A stretch of DNA of 64,000 nt, taken from Astrothelium macrocarpum (Eukaryota; Ascomycota; Dothideomycetes; Trypetheliales; Trypetheliaceae). Below the pieces are notes generated by a model. It ran no database searches and was not told where the DNA came from. It was given only the letters and a program-made list of their open reading frames with translations. Shown piece by piece: positions 1-10,877 of this stretch. The stretch spans positions 1 to 64,000 of the forward strand of contig JAGEMR010000011.1 in NCBI GenBank assembly GCA_021030915.1, read 5' to 3'. The first letter of the stretch is position 1. Every line of letters begins with the position of its first letter. Position numbers and translations under genes: made by a program.

Positions 1-725
1 TTAATATATTATTTATATAAAATAAATATATTTTTTTATTAAAATTAATTTATTTTATATTAATATATATATTTATATATGATTATATATATTTTTATTT
101 ATTATATTTTTTAAATTTTTAATTAAATTTAAAAAATTTTAATATTTTTAATTTTTTATTTTATATAATTTATTAATAATAATAAATTTTGATTTTTATA
201 AAAAAATTAATTATTTATAAAAATTTAAAATAATTTTTATTTTAAATAATTAAAAATTGAATTTAATATTATTATTATAAAATTAAAAATTTTAAAATTA
301 TTTTTTTATTATCAAATTAATTTTTTTTAATAAATAATTATTATTATTATTATTAATATTATTAATATTTATAATTTTAAATAATTATTATTATTATTAA
401 TATTATTAATATTTATAATTTATAATAATATCAATAAATAAATTATTTTATCAATAAATACTAAAAAAAAATTAATAATAATAAATTTAAAAAAAATTAT
501 TTAATAATTTTAAAAAATTTAATAAAAAATTTAAAAAATTTAATAAAAATAATATAAAATAATTGATTTTTAAAATAATCTGATTTGAATAAATAAAATG
601 ATCAAATATTTTATTAAAAATTAAATTTGAATAATTTCAATTTCATTTTTTTTAAATTAAATAATAAAAATTAAAAATATAAATTTATTTTATTGATTTT
701 TCATTATTATATAAATTTGATGAGA
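1..725. repeat. AT-saturated block at window edge
   Basis: The sequence is almost pure A/T; the first 60 bases contain no G or C. Short AT-only microsatellites (runs of TTA/ATT around 340-430) are visible. Composition changes sharply to ordinary base use near 715-740. No coding potential is visible on either strand. This looks like a RIP-degraded transposon relic or AT-isochore, as found in many Pezizomycotina. The left end lies outside the window, so the element cannot be identified. Confidence 0.75.
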
Positions 726-1365
726 ATTTGTGTATGCGGAATATTTTCGGCGAAATTATGAACCGTTTTGAGCCACTATCCGTTATGGCCGACCGAGGTT
801 ACCCCTCCTCGACTAATGAAGGGCGTGTACGAAGCAGATTCTACTAATTTGCTTGGATTCACTGATCCTACCCTCAAATACAGTTAAAAAACCTCTTGCT
901 TTGTTAAGATAAAGGAAAATCGTTTGACCAAATAGCGCTCAAACCAGTTTTAGGTGCTTTGTTGTTGAGCGGCCCATGATTGTTGTCATCTAAGGATAAT
1001 CCTTGAGATTTTATTTGCCAGCTGACTCTCGTCATCAGCAATCGTCGTTAGCTATAACTTCCGCCGAGGTACAGCTCCTCGTTTCAAGCAGTCACGAAAT
1101 AATCATGGCACTCACGCTGTCTTTTTTCCTTTCCAATGAAAATATAGCATTTCGTCATATCTGCAACCTCCGCTTCCAAGCATCACGTATTATTCGGAAT
1201 CGGTTGAACTCGGAACACATATCCGACACATAAGATCTGAAAGCTTTGCAGAGCGTGGACCCAATACATCTTGTGGGACCTTATTTGTGGTCCTACTGTT
1301 TGTTGACAACTATATCCGAGAGCGTCGATTCTCATCTGGACAATCCTCCCAAAACCACGACCAAA
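726..1365. other. Intergenic, no gene recognised
   Basis: Ordinary composition between the AT block and the first gene. Short open frames are present but none resembles a known protein. The stretch just upstream of 1366 presumably carries the promoter and 5' UTR of the dehalogenase-like gene; no clear TATA box stands out. Confidence 0.5.
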
Positions 1366-2253
1366 ATGGCCCTCTCCAATCCACCACAGGCCCTCCTCTT
1401 CGATGTTTTCGGCACATGTGTCGATTGGCGTAAGACTGTCACCGAAACCCTCATCGAATGGAAAAATAAAGCCCTGAACGACACTTCCACCTCACTCGCC
1501 TCCACTCTCCACCTCCACGCCTCCTCACTCACCGACGAAGACTGGGAACGCTTCGCCCAGGAATGGCGCAGTTCGTACATGGTCTACACGCGCGGGATAG
1601 CCAGCGGCGCGATCCCAGCCACCGAGTACAAGACCATCGACCAGCACCACTACGACTCGCTGCTGACCCTCATCCACGACTGGAACCTCGTCGGACTCTG
1701 GCCCCTGGACGACGTCAAGACCATCAGCCTCGTCTGGCACCGACTCGAGCCCTGGGATGACGCCAAGCATGGTCTCCGCGAGCTGAACACCCGATTTGCA
1801 ACGGCCACCCTCAGCAATGGCAATGTCGAGCTGCTCGCGGATCTGGCTCGGAATGGGCATTTGGAATGGACCCATATCTTTAGCTCCAACATGTGGAATA
1901 GCTACAAACCATCGCCGAAGGTCTATCTAGGCGCGGTAGAGAAGCTAGGGCTGAAGCCGGCGGAGTGCGCAATGGTGGCGGCGCATTTGGGGGATTTGAA
2001 GGCGGCCAAGTCGAACGGGTTGCAGACGATATATGTGGAGCGGCCGCAGGAAGAGGTCTTGGATATGGAAGAGGCTAGGAGGGAAGGTTACGTAGATTTG
2101 TGGGTGAAGCAGGGTGAAAGGGGGTTTCTGACTGTGGCAGAAATGTTGGGTATTAATGTCGATAACACTAGGAGAAGGAGTTTGTCGGCGGGGGCCCTTG
2201 ATAACGAGAATATCTGGAAGAAGGGCATGTCGGAAGCAGCAAGTGCGCTATGA
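1366..2253 (+). CDS. Haloacid dehalogenase type II-like hydrolase
   Basis: Single-exon gene for a 295-residue HAD-superfamily hydrolase of the (S)-2-haloacid dehalogenase type, which typically hydrolyses 2-haloalkanoates through an aspartyl-enzyme intermediate. Visible motifs: motif I LLFDVFGT with nucleophile Asp13; motif II ATLSNGN; motif III SYKPSPK with Lys181; motif IV AAHLGDLKAAKSNGL with Asp210. The frame is open about 40 codons further upstream but only with non-ATG codons; the ATG at 1366 starts MALSNPP just before motif I, the usual place. Many fungi carry such proteins with unknown natural substrates, so dehalogenation itself is inferred from the family. Cytosolic: no signal peptide or membrane segment is seen. 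Confidence 0.9.
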   Translation: MALSNPPQALLFDVFGTCVDWRKTVTETLIEWKNKALNDTSTSLASTLHLHASSLTDEDWERFAQEWRSSYMVYTRGIASGAIPATEYKTIDQHHYDSLLTLIHDWNLVGLWPLDDVKTISLVWHRLEPWDDAKHGLRELNTRFATATLSNGNVELLADLARNGHLEWTHIFSSNMWNSYKPSPKVYLGAVEKLGLKPAECAMVAAHLGDLKAAKSNGLQTIYVERPQEEVLDMEEARREGYVDLWVKQGERGFLTVAEMLGINVDNTRRRSLSAGALDNENIWKKGMSEAASAL

Positions 2254-3181
2254 ATGTTCTAATGGTGTGGGTTAATGATGGGGTGTGCTGTGTAGAAAAA
2301 GTATCTGCAGATAGTTGCACCAGGGATCAGAATGCTTTGAGTTATCGTTCCGTTCGAGCTTGGCTATGGCTATGCTACCTCTGTTCAATCAATGAGACAA
2401 TGCTAATTTCCATCGTATCTCGACTATCGTCGCTGCGGATCGTTGTGGGTCGTTCTAGAATGGCTAGTTACTGTTGCCATGCATGTGGTAATAATTAGAA
2501 ACGCAAAGCAAACGTTCTCGACAAGTTTGTCATCTTCGTTGTTCTGAAATTATTGATCGTATACTTTGGTTTGTCATTTCTGAGCAAGGTATGGGGCATT
2601 TGTTAGGTTTTACCTGGCCATGTTGATGGCATTGGGATGAAATAATTAAAGGTAAACGCTTTTGCGACGGGTTTTCAATTGGTTTCCAATCGAAAAAATT
2701 AGAAAACCACAACAGTAGGATTATGATAGCGGAAATCGCTCATCAGCAGACACAAATTGCATATACATTTTCCTAACCAGTCTCTGATTCATGTGAGCGA
2801 GTGTCAGCTCCACCGAAAAGCCCATTTAGCTGGAGCATTTCATCCCAGCACCGCCACTTGCACCATCTGCACCACTTGCAAAATGTGGGGAGCACCAGCA
2901 GAGTGGCGTTGACCTGCGTCAGCATGGATTGGACCAGATGATGACACCCGGTCGGCCGGGGCAGAGCCGAGCTAATTCAGAGCCGAGCTAATTCGAAGCC
3001 ATAGGAGTGCTACTATTCGTGTAATTACTATAATTGCTGTTGATTCTCATTTAGATCAACAGCCATGTCTTCAATCGCTCTCCAAAAGTCTCCTACCCAA
3101 AAAGCTTCATGTTGATTACTGATATTTGGTTGAAGTCATCCTTCTGTATCTGATTACAAGCCCTGTCCCTCTTCCACCGTC
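2254..3181. other. Intergenic with a 16-bp tandem duplication
   Basis: No convincing gene. A perfect tandem duplication of a 16-bp unit (CAGAGCCGAGCTAATT) lies at 2962-2993. The rest serves as the 3' region of the dehalogenase-like gene and the 5' region of the propionyl-CoA synthetase gene. Confidence 0.5.
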
Positions 3182-5331
3182 ATGCCCCACATCCAAGACG
3201 AAGTTCAATCCCATTCCCTCAATTCACCCGAATCCTTCTGGCTCGCCCATGCCAAGCACCTCCACTGGCACAAACCTCCGACTCGCGCCCTTCAAACCTC
3301 CACACGAAAGCTCTCCTCAGGAGCCTCGCATTCAACATGGACATGGTTTCCCGATGGCGAGATCAGTACCAGTTACAACTGCCTCGATCGCTGGATCGAA
3401 GCTGGGCGGGGAGACCAGACGGCGATCGCGTGGGACAGTCCTGTGACGGGAAAGAAAGAGAAATGGACGTATGCACAAGTGCTGGCAGAAGTTGAGGTCC
3501 TGGCAGGAGTTTTGGGAGAGGAGGGCGTGAAGAAAGGGGATGTTGTGCTAGTGTACATGCCTATGGTACCTGCAGCCATAATTGCACTGATGGCGATTGT
3601 GCGATTGGGTGCGATCCATGCAGTTGTTTTTGGTGGGTTTAGTGCACCATCGCTGGCGCAGAGGATTGACGGGTCAAAGCCGCGCGCTATCATGACGGCT
3701 TCTTGTGGCATAGAAGGCTCAAAAGGACCAATGTCGTACAAGCCTCTTGTCGAGGGTGCCCTGGAGAAAAGTAGCTTCAAGCCGAGCAAGGTCATTGTGT
3801 GGCAGAGAGATGAGCTGCGATGGGATCCGATAAAGAAGGAAAACGGCGAAAGGAACTGGCAACGCCTGGTCAAAAGCGCGAGGAACAGAGGATTGAAGGC
3901 GGACTGTGTGCCAGTAAAAAGCGATGATGGACTTTACATTATTTATACCAGCGGTACAACAGGTACGCCAAAAGGTGTGTTGCGACCAGCGGGCGGCCAT
4001 GCTGTTGGATTGCACCTGTCCATGAAATACCTTTTCGGTCTTTCTCCTGGAGACACTATGTTTTGTGCTTCAGACATCGGGTGGGTAGTAGGCCATAGCT
4101 ACATAGTGTATGCTCCAATGCTGCTGGGGGCTACCACTGTTCTCTTCGAAGGAAAACCAGTAGGCACGCCTGACGCTGGAACATTCTGGAGGATATTGGA
4201 AGAAAACAAAGTCAATGCGCTGTTCACCGCACCAACTGCTCTACGAGCAATCAGACGCGATGATCCACGAAATGGCTTCTTCGAAAAAGTAGGAGAAAGA
4301 GGCGGCTTGAAGCACTTGAGAGCGCTTTTTCTAGCTGGCGAGAGGAGCGAACCTAGCATTGTAAGTACGTATGCTGAGCTTTTGAAGAAACATTGTGCGC
4401 CAGGCGCAGTGGTCGTGGACAATTGGTGGAGTTCTGAGAGTGGTTCCCCCATTTCAGGAATCGCATTACAATCCGCAGCAGGGAGAGACTTCAACAGTGA
4501 AGAAAGACATGGACCATTGCCAATCAAGCCCGGAAGCGCAGGGAAACCGATGCCTGGATTCGACGTCCGAATCGTGGACGACGCGGGTACAGAACTGGAA
4601 CCTGGAACCATGGGGAATATTGCAATTGGTTTTCCTTTGGCACCAACCGCCCTTACAACATTGTGGCGTGACGAAGAAAGATTTTACAAGAGCTATTTGA
4701 AGAGATTTGATGGGAAATGGTTAGACACAGGAGATGCAGGAATGATTGATGAAGATGGATATGTGCACATTATGAGCAGAAGTGACGATATAATCAATGT
4801 CGCAGCGCATCGTTTTAGCACAGGTAGGTTCTTTCTCGTTCGATAGCAATGCTGTCTACCATGCTGATTGGGCTCGCAGGCTCCATCGAACAAGCCATAT
4901 CGTCTCATCCATCCGTTGCTGAGGCTTGTGTTGTCGGAATCCCAGATTCTCTCAAGGGCCATCTGCCTTTCGGCTTCATCACACTCTCAACGGAGCCACA
5001 TCCCGATTCGCCCATACCCTCCGACGAGCTCGCCGCAGCTATTCAGAAGTCCGTACGCGAACAAATCGGAGCCATCGCCTCGTTAGGTGGTATGATCCAA
5101 GGAAAGGGTATGATCCCAAAGACCAGAAGTGGGAAGACGCTGCGCCGTGTATTGCGTGAGGTTTTGGAGAATGCAGTCCACGGAGAAGTCGACAAGGAAG
5201 TTCAAATTCCGGCGACAGTGGAGGACGCGAGTGTCGTCGAGGTAGCAAAAGAGAAAATTGGAGAGTATTTCAAAGTTAAAGGACGAGAGCTGCATCAAGC
5301 AACAGAGGCGCGAGTAAAAGCCAAACTTTGA
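3182..5331 (+). CDS. Propionyl-CoA synthetase (ACSS3-like), peroxisomal C-terminus
   Basis: Two exons, 3182-4823 and 4880-5331, separated by a 56-nt intron whose removal rebuilds the conserved HRFSTGSIEQAISSHP stretch. The 697-residue product belongs to the acetyl/propionyl-CoA synthetase branch of the ANL adenylating enzymes: carboxylate + ATP + CoA gives acyl-CoA + AMP + PPi. Visible core motifs are the phosphate-binding loop YTSGTTGTPKG, the WWSSESGSPI segment, the DTGD ATP-ribose motif, and the C-terminal A10 motif TRSGKTLRR with its catalytic lysine. The N-terminus starts at the first ATG of the open frame. The protein ends in Ala-Lys-Leu, an acceptable PTS1 peroxisomal signal. The likely role is activating propionate or short fatty acids; an acetate preference cannot be excluded. 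Confidence 0.92.
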
Positions 5332-5435
5332 GCAATGCTGGGTTGCGTCGGATAGTTGTGTGTGTGTTGACAAGCTTGAAGCGTCATGAATACTCGGGAT
5401 ATCCATCTGCTTACCAGGCGCGGTTAATCCAACGT

Positions 5436-6170
5436 TTAGAATTTCCTTGCTTCTAAAAACTGCTGCACTTGCGGCTTCCACCAGCCCTGTGATTATAAGA
5501 TGTCAAAAGTCACGTCAAACTTTTCATGGAACAACTGACTTACCTTCAAAACAATATTCCCAGTAGCAGGATTCACCACTGCATCTTTGCCCTCCAGTTG
5601 AAGCCGATGTGCCAATTCTTGTTTCAGTTCGTGTACTTTTCCACTGATTTTACGTATCAACGTCTGATGCAAGTTACCACCTCTTTTTGCCTGTAGATAG
5701 ACTGGTAAATGGTTGGTCGCCGTTCGAGCAACATGGTATGGGAGGATTTCAGGGATTTTTTCTGCGGGCTGTCCAGGAGAAGCGGATGGAGAGGAAGAGG
5801 CTGAGGATGTCAATTCGGCGGTAACACCGGGAGGCACGGTCACACGTCTGCGATTTGTAGCTGGAGAGCCGGTTTTATGAGAACCAATGGCATTGGCTTT
5901 CTTGGGTCGAGGTAGAGAGGGTTTGGGATGCTTTTTCCCAGGTTGTATAGGAGTAGAAAAGGTTGTCTTGGCCTTATCTGTACTGTATCAGCATAAAGTT
6001 GAGCAGAAATTTTGAGGAAAGATCTCACTATGGCGTCCTGCTGGTGTTCGGCGATTGATGGCCTCACTTCCCGCAAATCTTCGCGGAGTTGTAAATCGCA
6101 AGAAGGTCAACGCTTGGGGAGGCCCAAGAGGTCGCAGAAAGGAGAGATGCAACATTGAAATAGGCATCAT
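5436..6170 (-). CDS. IMG2: Mitochondrial large ribosomal subunit protein mL49
   Basis: Three exons on the minus strand (6170-6029, 5977-5544, 5486-5436) with introns of 51 and 57 nt give 208 residues. The N-terminus (MMPISMLHLSFLRPLG) is rich in basic, hydrophobic and Ser/Thr residues like a mitochondrial presequence. The C-terminal half holds the mL49/IMG2 signature: PYHVARTATNHLPVYLQAK, then GGN..QTLIRKI, and, after the last intron, LKGWWKPQVQQFLEARKF. That last short exon is needed to complete the conserved C-terminus. The protein is a structural component of the mitochondrial ribosome. The gene is divergent from eIF3e with 259 bp between the start codons, so the two translation genes probably share a promoter region. 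Confidence 0.92.
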
Positions 6171-6429
6171 GTAAAGACTGAAATAAACAGAAAGGTCGTA
6201 TTTTGTTGCACAAGCTGGCCGGCCCCCCGAGCCTATATATGCGTATTGCTAAAGCAAAGGTAAAGTTGATCGTTTGGGCTCTATGCAAGGCTCGGAAGTT
6301 TAGCGAAGAATTCGGCGGCACAAATTCACCACCATCTTCGACCGCTCAACACGCTGCGCCAAGACCGACGCGCGCACAAATACAGAAAGAACAGAAACAG
6401 GAAAATAAGAATCCCTTCTCGAACTTAAG
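6171..6429. promoter_or_regulatory. Shared promoter of mL49 and eIF3e
   Basis: The 259 bp between two divergent start codons must hold both promoters. A TATATAT stretch lies near 6234-6242 beside a GC-rich GGCCGGCCCCCCGAG tract. Joint control of a mitochondrial and a cytosolic translation gene is an inference from the arrangement. Confidence 0.6.
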
Positions 6430-7879
6430 ATGGCTGAAGAAGAATCGCCCAATACCGTCAACGGCACCAGCGCGCACCCTACTGATATTGCAAAGCAATA
6501 TGACCTCTTACCAAAACTGATTCCCAACCTTGACCGACACCTAGTTTTCCCTCTACTACAATTCGCGGGGGGCGATGGAGAAGATGAAGAAGACGTCGCA
6601 ATCACAGCAGCAAAATTCGAGCTGCTTCGGCACACTAATATGGCTGATTTCGTCGGAAACTTGTATGCGCAAATCCATCATCTCGATGAGAAGCCGCAGG
6701 AATATGTGGACAAGCGGGAAGAGATACTACGGAAACGAGAACAGTATCAGGAGGATACGGAGAAGATTGTAGGACTGTTAGAGAATCAAGAGGTTGTGTC
6801 GAATTTAAGGAGCGACAAGGTCGCGAATCTCAACTACTTGAAAGAACAGCATGGTGTCACGACTGAGATGGTGAACGCATTGTACGAAATGGGGCAGTTT
6901 CAATACAGTTGTGGAGACTATGGCGGTGCAGCAGATTCCTTGTATCAATTTCGAGTGCTGGTAAGACATCGAAAACACATGCCCAACTCTATCGATCCTT
7001 GGTTTCTAATGCCATCATAGTCGACGGACAGTGACAAGGTTAATGCTGCGACCTGGGGACGCCTGGGCGCATTGATAGTATCGGCCGAGTGGGAGGGTGC
7101 AATTGAAGAAATACAAAAGGTCCGGGACGTTAATGATACAATGGTATACAGTCCAATGGCCCAGCTTCAGCATCGTACGTGGTTAGTTCACTGGTGCCTC
7201 TTTCCCTTTTTCAATTACGAGATCGCTCGAGAAAGCCTTACCGAGATGTTCTTCTCTCCTACCTATATCAATACCATTCAAACAAATTGCCCCTGGATTC
7301 TACGATACCTCGCAGCTGCCGTAATCACCAATCGAAACAGAAGCAAAAACACCGGTGCGTATCAAAAACAAGTGAAGGATCTTGTAAGAATCGTACGGCA
7401 AGAAGGCTACGAGTATACGGATCCACTCACCGACTTCGTGAAAGCTCTATATGTGGACTTTGATTTCGAGGAAGCCCAGAAGAAGCTTGTGGATGCTGAA
7501 ACCATTCTGAGGAATGACTTCTTTCTTGCTGGCTCGGCCGACGCATTCGTTGACTCTGCGAGACATTTAATCTCAGAATCGTACTGCAAGATTCACCAGC
7601 GAATTGATATCAAGTAAGTAAAAATTGGATTATCTGCAATCATTACTAACTCACGGATTTACAAGGGATTTGTCTACCCGCCTTGGACTCACTCAAGACG
7701 AGGGGGAGAAGTGGATAGTTAATCTTATCAGGGATACTCGCGTAGATGCGAAGATCGACTACAAGGAGGGCACCGTTGTAATGAATCATCCACCTCAGTC
7801 TGTCTATCAACAGGTTATTGAGAGAACGAAAGGCGGGTTTTTTAGAACGCAGGTCCTGAGCGCAGCCGTGGCAAAATAG
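6430..7879 (+). CDS. Eukaryotic translation initiation factor 3 subunit e
   Basis: Three exons, 6430-6960, 7021-7613 and 7666-7879, with introns of 60 and 52 nt (the second has a clear CTAAC branch site), encode 445 residues, the usual length for eIF3e/INT6. The N-terminal signature YDLLPKLIPNLDRHLVFPLLQF is nearly diagnostic. It is followed by the helical repeat part and a C-terminal PCI domain (roughly residues 220-400) ending in GGFFRTQVLSAAVAK. As part of eIF3 it scaffolds the 43S preinitiation complex in the cytosol. Both introns keep the frame exactly. Confidence 0.96.
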
Positions 7880-8301
7880 AGACCCATCCATGCTCTTGCA
7901 TCTATCGGCGTTTGCTGGTGTTTTGTTTTCGATCCTACGCTCAGAAGGGTCATTGAAGAGATATATCCCCTTCTGTGTCTTTTGCAGTCAATGAGTGCAC
8001 GATTACCTCGAGTTTCATCTTTACTAGACGAGGGCTTTTTTCCCGACGTTGTAACGTTACAATACACCTTTTAAAAGCATCCTGTGGTATCAAAAAGTCG
8101 ACCACAGGTTATTTCCAAACATAAAGTCATCGTGCTATTAAGTCTTCATAATGCCGTCTCTATTCTGGGGTATCTTCGCTCCACCCTGTCACAATGACCC
8201 CACCACTGAAAGTGGACCCCAGAGCCATTTCCTCATAACTAGGTAGGTTCCCGTAAACGGGAGGCACTCTGGTAATTTGTGTGTATTTCGGCATCACTCA
8301 A
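7880..8301. other. Intergenic
   Basis: Downstream region of eIF3e; no gene, RNA or repeat recognised. Confidence 0.5.
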
Positions 8302-9031
8302 TTACAGGGGCTTGCCTGAGATATCACATACACCATTATATCTCAGCACAACGGCATGTAGATTTTCAGCAAAAAACCGATCCTGCACCCTCTTGTAGTT
8401 CAAGGAGGACAGTTTTCCTTGTTCGGACTCATCTTCGATCATGGATTCGTGTTCATCAGCATCCATATTCTCTTCGGCCTTTCTCAAAGCTTTTCTTTTG
8501 GCCCTCCTCCCAGCATTGGATCCACCCATCTTTTCTGTATTCACCTTCTTCCAGTTCCGATTTGTTCCCCTGGTCTTTTCTGGATTCGCCTGCCTTCATT
8601 TCCGCTCTTGTACCCTGGCTTTTTCTGGATTCGCCTTCCTGTACTTCTCACCCGATGCCTTGATCTTTTCTACACTTGCTTTGCGGTATTCGCGGCTTCG
8701 TTCTCCTTTCTTTTCTCGAAACTCCTCTCCCTGATGCTCCTGTCTCCATTCTGATTTCTTGTCCTGTTCTTTTCTCGGTTCGCCTCCCTGTGCAGAGTAA
8801 CTTGCACCAGTTGCCTTGACCTTTTCTGGATTCGCTTTTGCCCAACTTCTTCATTTTTCCTCGAATCTGAGGATAGTCTGCCCGTTCTTCAGCCTTTTCT
8901 CGACGCTTTCGATCGGTTCAATGGAGCTTTTCTTGGTGCCCACCCCGATGTTTACGCTACTTCTCTCTCCAAATCTCGCGCTGACATTTGACTTTCGCCG
9001 CGATTTGCTCCGGAGTAAGTAACGGTATCAT
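8302..9031 (-). pseudogene. Broken lysine-rich repeat protein (RKANPEK repeats)
   Basis: Read on the minus strand from an ATG at 9031 (MIPLLTPEQIAAKVK), a highly charged protein appears. It is interrupted by TAG at 8957-8959, TGA at 8918-8920, a one-base frameshift near 8845 and TGA at 8596-8598, before ending at TAA 8302-8304. Each internal stop can be explained by one C-to-T change (CAG to TAG, CGA to TGA). The middle repeats a motif of the form (K/R)xANPEKxK about every 20-35 residues (WAKANPEKVKA, YRKASVEKIKA, YRKANPEKARV, RQANPEKTRG, WKKVNTEKMGG). The C-terminus is acidic then mixed. I do not recognise the family. Similar K-rich NPEK repeats occur in various uncharacterised and endonuclease-like proteins, which is not enough to assign a function. 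Confidence 0.6.
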
Positions 9032-10877
9032 TCTCAAAGGAGGTGATGATTGGCCATTAGAAAAATGTTTCAAAGGTGCTGGATCAAAAACGAAGAGAGA
9101 ATTTCGAGAGTCTGACAATAGTGGACGCCAAATTTGTGGGCGAAGCGTATCTCATTCAAAATTCTGGATGATCGAGAACAACATCCCAAAATCAAGTTGG
9201 AATTGGTAATTGGAAGAACTAGGACAAAGTCGAGATCAAAATTTGTTTGAAAAGAGAGACTCTCTATTCTCTCCCTCACGTCTTCAAGTCTAGGCCAGAT
9301 CTTGACTGACTCTTCCTTTATCTGCCCCGCTTGTTGGCATAACTCGCGTTCTCGCTATCGACGAACATGTGAGACGTGGTATGTTCGGGTCGCGGTCTAG
9401 ATTGGGAATGCTTTTGGTCCAGGTTCAGAATCTGACCATATTCCTCCAAACACCAGAGCTCTTTAGTTTATATGAAACCGCCGATCTCTGTACCCTAGCC
9501 AAAGATCAAATATTTAAATCACAATTAATATCAGCACTGTTTCTCGGAAATTGTGTGTAAGCTGTGGTTTTTAAGAATTTATCGATGTCAAATAGTGTAT
9601 GATGAATGGTGGATAATGAATGGTGAATAATAGATGATAAACAGTGAATAAATGTTTGGAATTTTGGATGTTCGCTGGTTCGTAAGGTTTTGGTTTAACC
9701 AAAAGTAGTTAGGTTAGTACATTCACCAGCAAACACTGGGGTTCATTAGGTAATTGACAATAAGCAAGATAAGAAACTACTCGCTCTGCAATGATATCTG
9801 GGCAACTCAATTGCTTAGAAGCATTGGAACAGAGCACAACGTCGCGTGTTTCGCAAATTACACGGATTACGTGCACTCGGGATCGCCGCATTCGCTTTGG
9901 AACTGGTTCAGTTGTGATTCCACAAAAATTTGCAATTTAGTAATTGGGTAAAAAGGCGCTAATGTCATTGACTATATATTACATTAAGATTTTCAAAAAT
10001 TCGTTAGTTTTCTAAATTAATAATCTATTTTTCAAAACAGAAGTCGTTTTTATTATTAAACAACGTCAATTGTCTTTAGAACAATACTGTTATATACTCA
10101 AAAATTGTTTAGTACAAACTGGATAAACGCAAGGATGCACACTGAAAATTGGGTGTACCCAAAAAATGCCCAGCGGGAAATGATACCCAACGGACCCAAC
10201 GGATTGACTATGTTGCTAGTCGGAGATTATGGGTACTACGGAAAAGACGAAGCCAAAAATCAGTATCGAAGCGATAGGTGGCTAGCCAAGGGTACGAAGA
10301 CTATGAATTTGGACCAAATGGTAATGAAGAATGGGCCGTGGAAATTTACATGAGTCACAGCATGGCGTGATGTGTAGTGCCATCTCGGAAAAATCCAGTG
10401 ACAACATTCCACTTGCTTGATGGCATAGTCAGCCCTAATGTAGTGACGTTCCGGCTGTATACTACTCTTGAAACTTTAATGCTACCATTCAGAGTTTAAA
10501 CATGGCTGGTAAGCTCGGTCGTGTCTGAGAAGAGGCGACCATATCCAAGATCCAATGAAAGCATAAGAAAAGAGGACTATGAAATTGTTGCATGCCATAA
10601 CTTGTGGAGCACTTCCGCGTGGCAGTCGATTTGGACAATACTTGGACCGAGATTACAATCGCCACTTGTGTCTCGGAAAAGGTATCAAATGCAAACATCT
10701 TCTAACCATCTACAGATTACTCGTCGACTGGCTCTGCTTTGAGAAAATTCGGATCTCATCGAACGAGATGGCCAGTGCCTCTGAAACGCCATCTTTATTG
10801 GGAATAGACATGAAGAGATTTGGAGGAACGAGGCATGATTTCAGTGGCCTTTATGACAGTGGCCCAGAATAGCTCGT
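9032..10877. other. Gene-poor accessory sequence
   Basis: 1.85 kb without a credible gene. A low-complexity stretch built on GAATGGTGGATAAT-like units lies around 9595-9660. Short open frames (for example 83 codons on + at 10105 and 98 on + at 10579) show no recognisable domain. Composition is moderately AT-rich. Probably degraded repeat sequence. Confidence 0.45.

Noticed and set aside
340..480. ATT/TTA trinucleotide runs that could be called a microsatellite or array
   Set aside because: They are part of a uniformly AT-only block; no spacer/repeat regularity, and CRISPR arrays are not expected in a fungal nucleus.
1246..1365. N-terminal extension of 40 residues on the dehalogenase-like protein
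   Set aside because: It would need a non-ATG start and has no family counterpart; ATG 1366 fits motif I spacing.
1366..2253. Bacterial horizontal transfer of the haloacid dehalogenase-like gene
   Set aside because: The family is widespread in filamentous ascomycetes and base use is like the neighbours, so no transfer is needed.
6203..6520. Open frame spanning the shared promoter and the eIF3e start
   Set aside because: Overlaps the certain eIF3e N-terminus in a different frame; no homology.
10105..10872. Small open frames (83 and 98 codons) as possible secreted proteins
   Set aside because: No signal peptide, no conserved pattern, and they sit in decayed sequence.
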